A DNA stretch of 6,217 bases from an uncultured Pseudomonadota bacterium (GTDB lineage: Bacteria > Lernaellota > Lernaellaia > Lernaellales > Lernaellaceae). The stretch spans positions 1-6,217 of the forward strand of contig CALBTQ010000560.1 in assembly GCA_937967875.1 (NCBI GenBank), in the 5' to 3' direction. The notes beneath the pieces are model-generated. The model was not told the DNA's origin. It searched no databases and saw only the letters and a program-made list of their open reading frames with translations. How positions within the stretch are numbered: position 1 is the stretch's first letter; every line of letters starts with the position of its first letter. A program made the position numbers and the translations under genes. Shown here one piece after another: positions 5,199-6,217 of this stretch.

Positions 5199-5460
5199 GG
5201 GCGTTTTCGCCGGTTTTTACCAGGAAAAAAGCCCTCGTTAATACAATCGGATTGGCGTTAATTGACATAACTTGCTTGAAGTTTAACGGTTCAAGTACTC
5301 TAAAGTCAAGCACAATTTGCACACGGCACAAGATATGGATTTTTCCCGAAAAAAGCACGGAACATCTAGCGTAGGATCGGGACGGCGACCAAGATAACAT
5401 GATCTTTTTGGCCCTCGCCTTCCCCGCCCGAATGCGAATGCGGCACCATCTGAAAATCAC
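5199..5460. other. Divergent intergenic region, mostly without recognisable features
   Basis: This 354-bp gap (5186-5539) between the minus-strand lipoprotein and the plus-strand MCE gene must hold both promoters. It is AT-richer than the genes, particularly 5210-5360. On the minus strand a TATTAA (5239-5244) could be a -10 box, but no good -35 precedes it. A 6-bp inverted repeat lies at 5275-5295, and a tandem GAATGC repeat at about 5431-5442. A minus-strand open frame here (5182-5466) has no signal, family motif or ribosome binding site and overlaps the promoter space, so I do not call it a gene. Confidence 0.5.
5275..5295. promoter_or_regulatory. Inverted repeat CTTGAA-N9-TTCAAG, possible operator
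   Basis: Perfect 6-bp arms at 5275-5280 and 5290-5295 are separated by 9 bp. The site is about 90 bp upstream of the small lipoprotein start. The 15-bp centre-to-centre distance and dyad symmetry would suit a dimeric regulator, but arms this short also occur by chance. Confidence 0.25.
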
Positions 5461-5489
5461 TTGCAATGTAGCGGGGTGCGCGGTAAAAA
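5461..5489 (+). promoter_or_regulatory. Candidate promoter of the MCE/MlaD gene
   Basis: TTGCAA (5461-5466) and TAAAAA (5484-5489) are separated by exactly 17 bp, each matching four of six sigma-70 consensus bases. Initiation near 5496 would leave a leader of about 45 nt before the GTG at 5540. It is the best-spaced pair in the divergent region. Confidence 0.38.
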
Positions 5490-5539
5490 CGTTCGATTAT
5501 CAAATCTTCCTTTTGGTAGTGGTGTAAGCGGAAAGCGGC

Positions 5540-6174
5540 GTGAAGAAACTAAACCTCGAAACCAAAGTCGGCATCTTTTTCGTGATATGCTTTGCCCTGA
5601 TCGCCGTCATCAGCCTTAAATTGGGCAATTACGAAATCGGCGAGACAGGCGGGTACGAACTATCTGCCGTTTTCCCCTCCGCCGCGGGCATCAACGACGA
5701 AACCCCCGCCCTGATGGCCGGTCTGCGTGTCGGCATGGTCACGCGCATGCGGCTGGAACTGGGGCAGGCGCGCATCTTCTTCAAGGTCAAAGCCGGCACC
5801 GAAATTCCGGAAGACAGCCGCATCGCCATTCAGAGCCGGGGCTTTCTCGGCGCGAAATATTTGGAAATTACCCCCGGCAAATCCAAGGAAATCTTCAAAC
5901 CGGGCGATTCGTTCGGCAACGTCGACGTTTCCGGCGAACTTTCCGGGCTGACCACCCAGGCCGGCGACATCGCCGAGGACCTCAAGGCGATCACCGCCAA
6001 CCTGCGCAAGATTTTCGGTGGCGACGAAGGCGAGGAAGGCATCCGCGACATCTTCCTCAATTTGCAGGAGATCTCGCACCGCCTGGCCGGCGCGATGGCC
6101 GACAACCAGGAAAACATCAACCGGATCATGGTCAACATCGAGCAGCTTACGCGCAACATCGCCATCATGAGCGA
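5540..6174 (+). CDS. MCE/MlaD-family lipid-transport protein, C-terminally truncated by the contig end
   Basis: The family binds and shuttles lipids between inner and outer membranes with an ABC permease and ATPase (the Mla system in E. coli). The visible 211 residues begin with a short cytoplasmic Lys-rich start and one membrane helix (about 10-27, GIFFVICFALIAVISL), which anchors the protein in the inner membrane. A periplasmic MCE domain follows (about 38-114). It shows the family pattern of AGLRVGMVTRM (60-70), an IPEDSRIAIQ strand (89-98) and the signature GFLGAKYLEITPG (101-113). After it comes an amphipathic helical tail with regularly spaced hydrophobics (about 135-211), typical of MCE C-terminal needles or coiled regions. 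GTG at 5540 is the first possible start after an in-frame TAA (5525-5527); the ribosome binding site is weak (GGAAAG). The frame stays open through the adapter, so no stop is seen. MlaE/MlaF partners are not upstream; any may lie beyond the contig end. Confidence 0.93.
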
Positions 6175-6217
6175 AGATCGGAAGAGCACACGTCTGAACT
6201 CCAGTCACCGAATACGA
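6175..6217. other. Illumina TruSeq index adapter (contig-end artefact, right)
   Basis: AGATCGGAAGAGCACACGTC and the following bases are the TruSeq index adapter, then the 8-base index CGAATACG and one further base. It is the exact reverse complement of 1-43. It cuts the MCE gene and creates a false minus-strand open frame beginning MTGVQTCALPI. Confidence 0.98.

Noticed and set aside
5182..5466. Minus-strand 94-codon frame upstream of the small lipoprotein
   Set aside because: It fills the region needed for the promoter, lacks a Shine-Dalgarno sequence and shows no recognisable protein pattern.
5660..6208. Minus-strand open frame of 182 codons beginning MTGVQTCALPI
   Set aside because: It starts inside the adapter and runs antisense to the clear MCE domain; it is an artefact.
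1..6217. Terminal inverted repeats of a linear replicon or transposon
   Set aside because: They are TruSeq adapter sequence with the same index at both ends, and the flanked genes are ordinary chromosomal genes cut mid-frame.

Overview
This is a GC-rich, gene-dense bacterial metagenome-style contig with Illumina adapter sequence at both ends. Bases 1-43 and 6175-6217 are perfect reverse complements of each other and read as TruSeq index adapter. The real genomic insert is therefore about 44-6174, and the genes at both ends are cut by the library or assembly, not by biology. A Gram-negative (diderm) host is suggested by an MCE/MlaD-family lipid-transport protein and by two probable lipoproteins. 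Both lipoproteins carry long poly-aspartate tracts right after the N-terminal cysteine. I associate such Asp-rich lipoproteins with deltaproteobacteria-like lineages, for example Candidatus Lernaellota and Myxococcota relatives, but this is recall and not a search result. Layout from left to right: (1) the C-terminal 312 residues of the replication-fork AAA+ ATPase RarA (MgsA), + strand, 44-982. (2) A large secreted protein, + strand, 1056-3410: signal peptide with Cys, a 61-residue linker containing 43 Asp, a long unrecognised and apparently helical body, and a C-terminal pair of dockerin/EF-hand-type calcium loops. It is followed by a strong intrinsic terminator. (3) A 406-bp intergenic region (3411-3816) holding that terminator, a highly self-complementary element of about 160 nt (3590-3748), and a second terminator that is a diverged copy of the first. 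(4) A HAD-superfamily subfamily-IA phosphatase/phosphomutase, - strand, 3817-4467. (5) A second, small poly-Asp lipoprotein, - strand, 4598-5185, with its own terminator at 4532-4567. (6) A 354-bp divergent intergenic region (5186-5539) with a plausible + strand promoter and a small inverted repeat. (7) The N-terminal 211 residues of an MCE/MlaD-family protein with a GTG start, + strand, 5540 to the adapter junction; it has no stop codon in the window. The genes do not look like one pathway: each has its own leader or terminator, and strands change twice. The most interesting parts are the structured intergenic element bracketed by duplicated terminators, with two mutually exclusive pairings for the same GGGG segment, and the Asp-linker plus dockerin-like protein. 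No CRISPR array, tRNA, rRNA, transposase or phage gene was seen.
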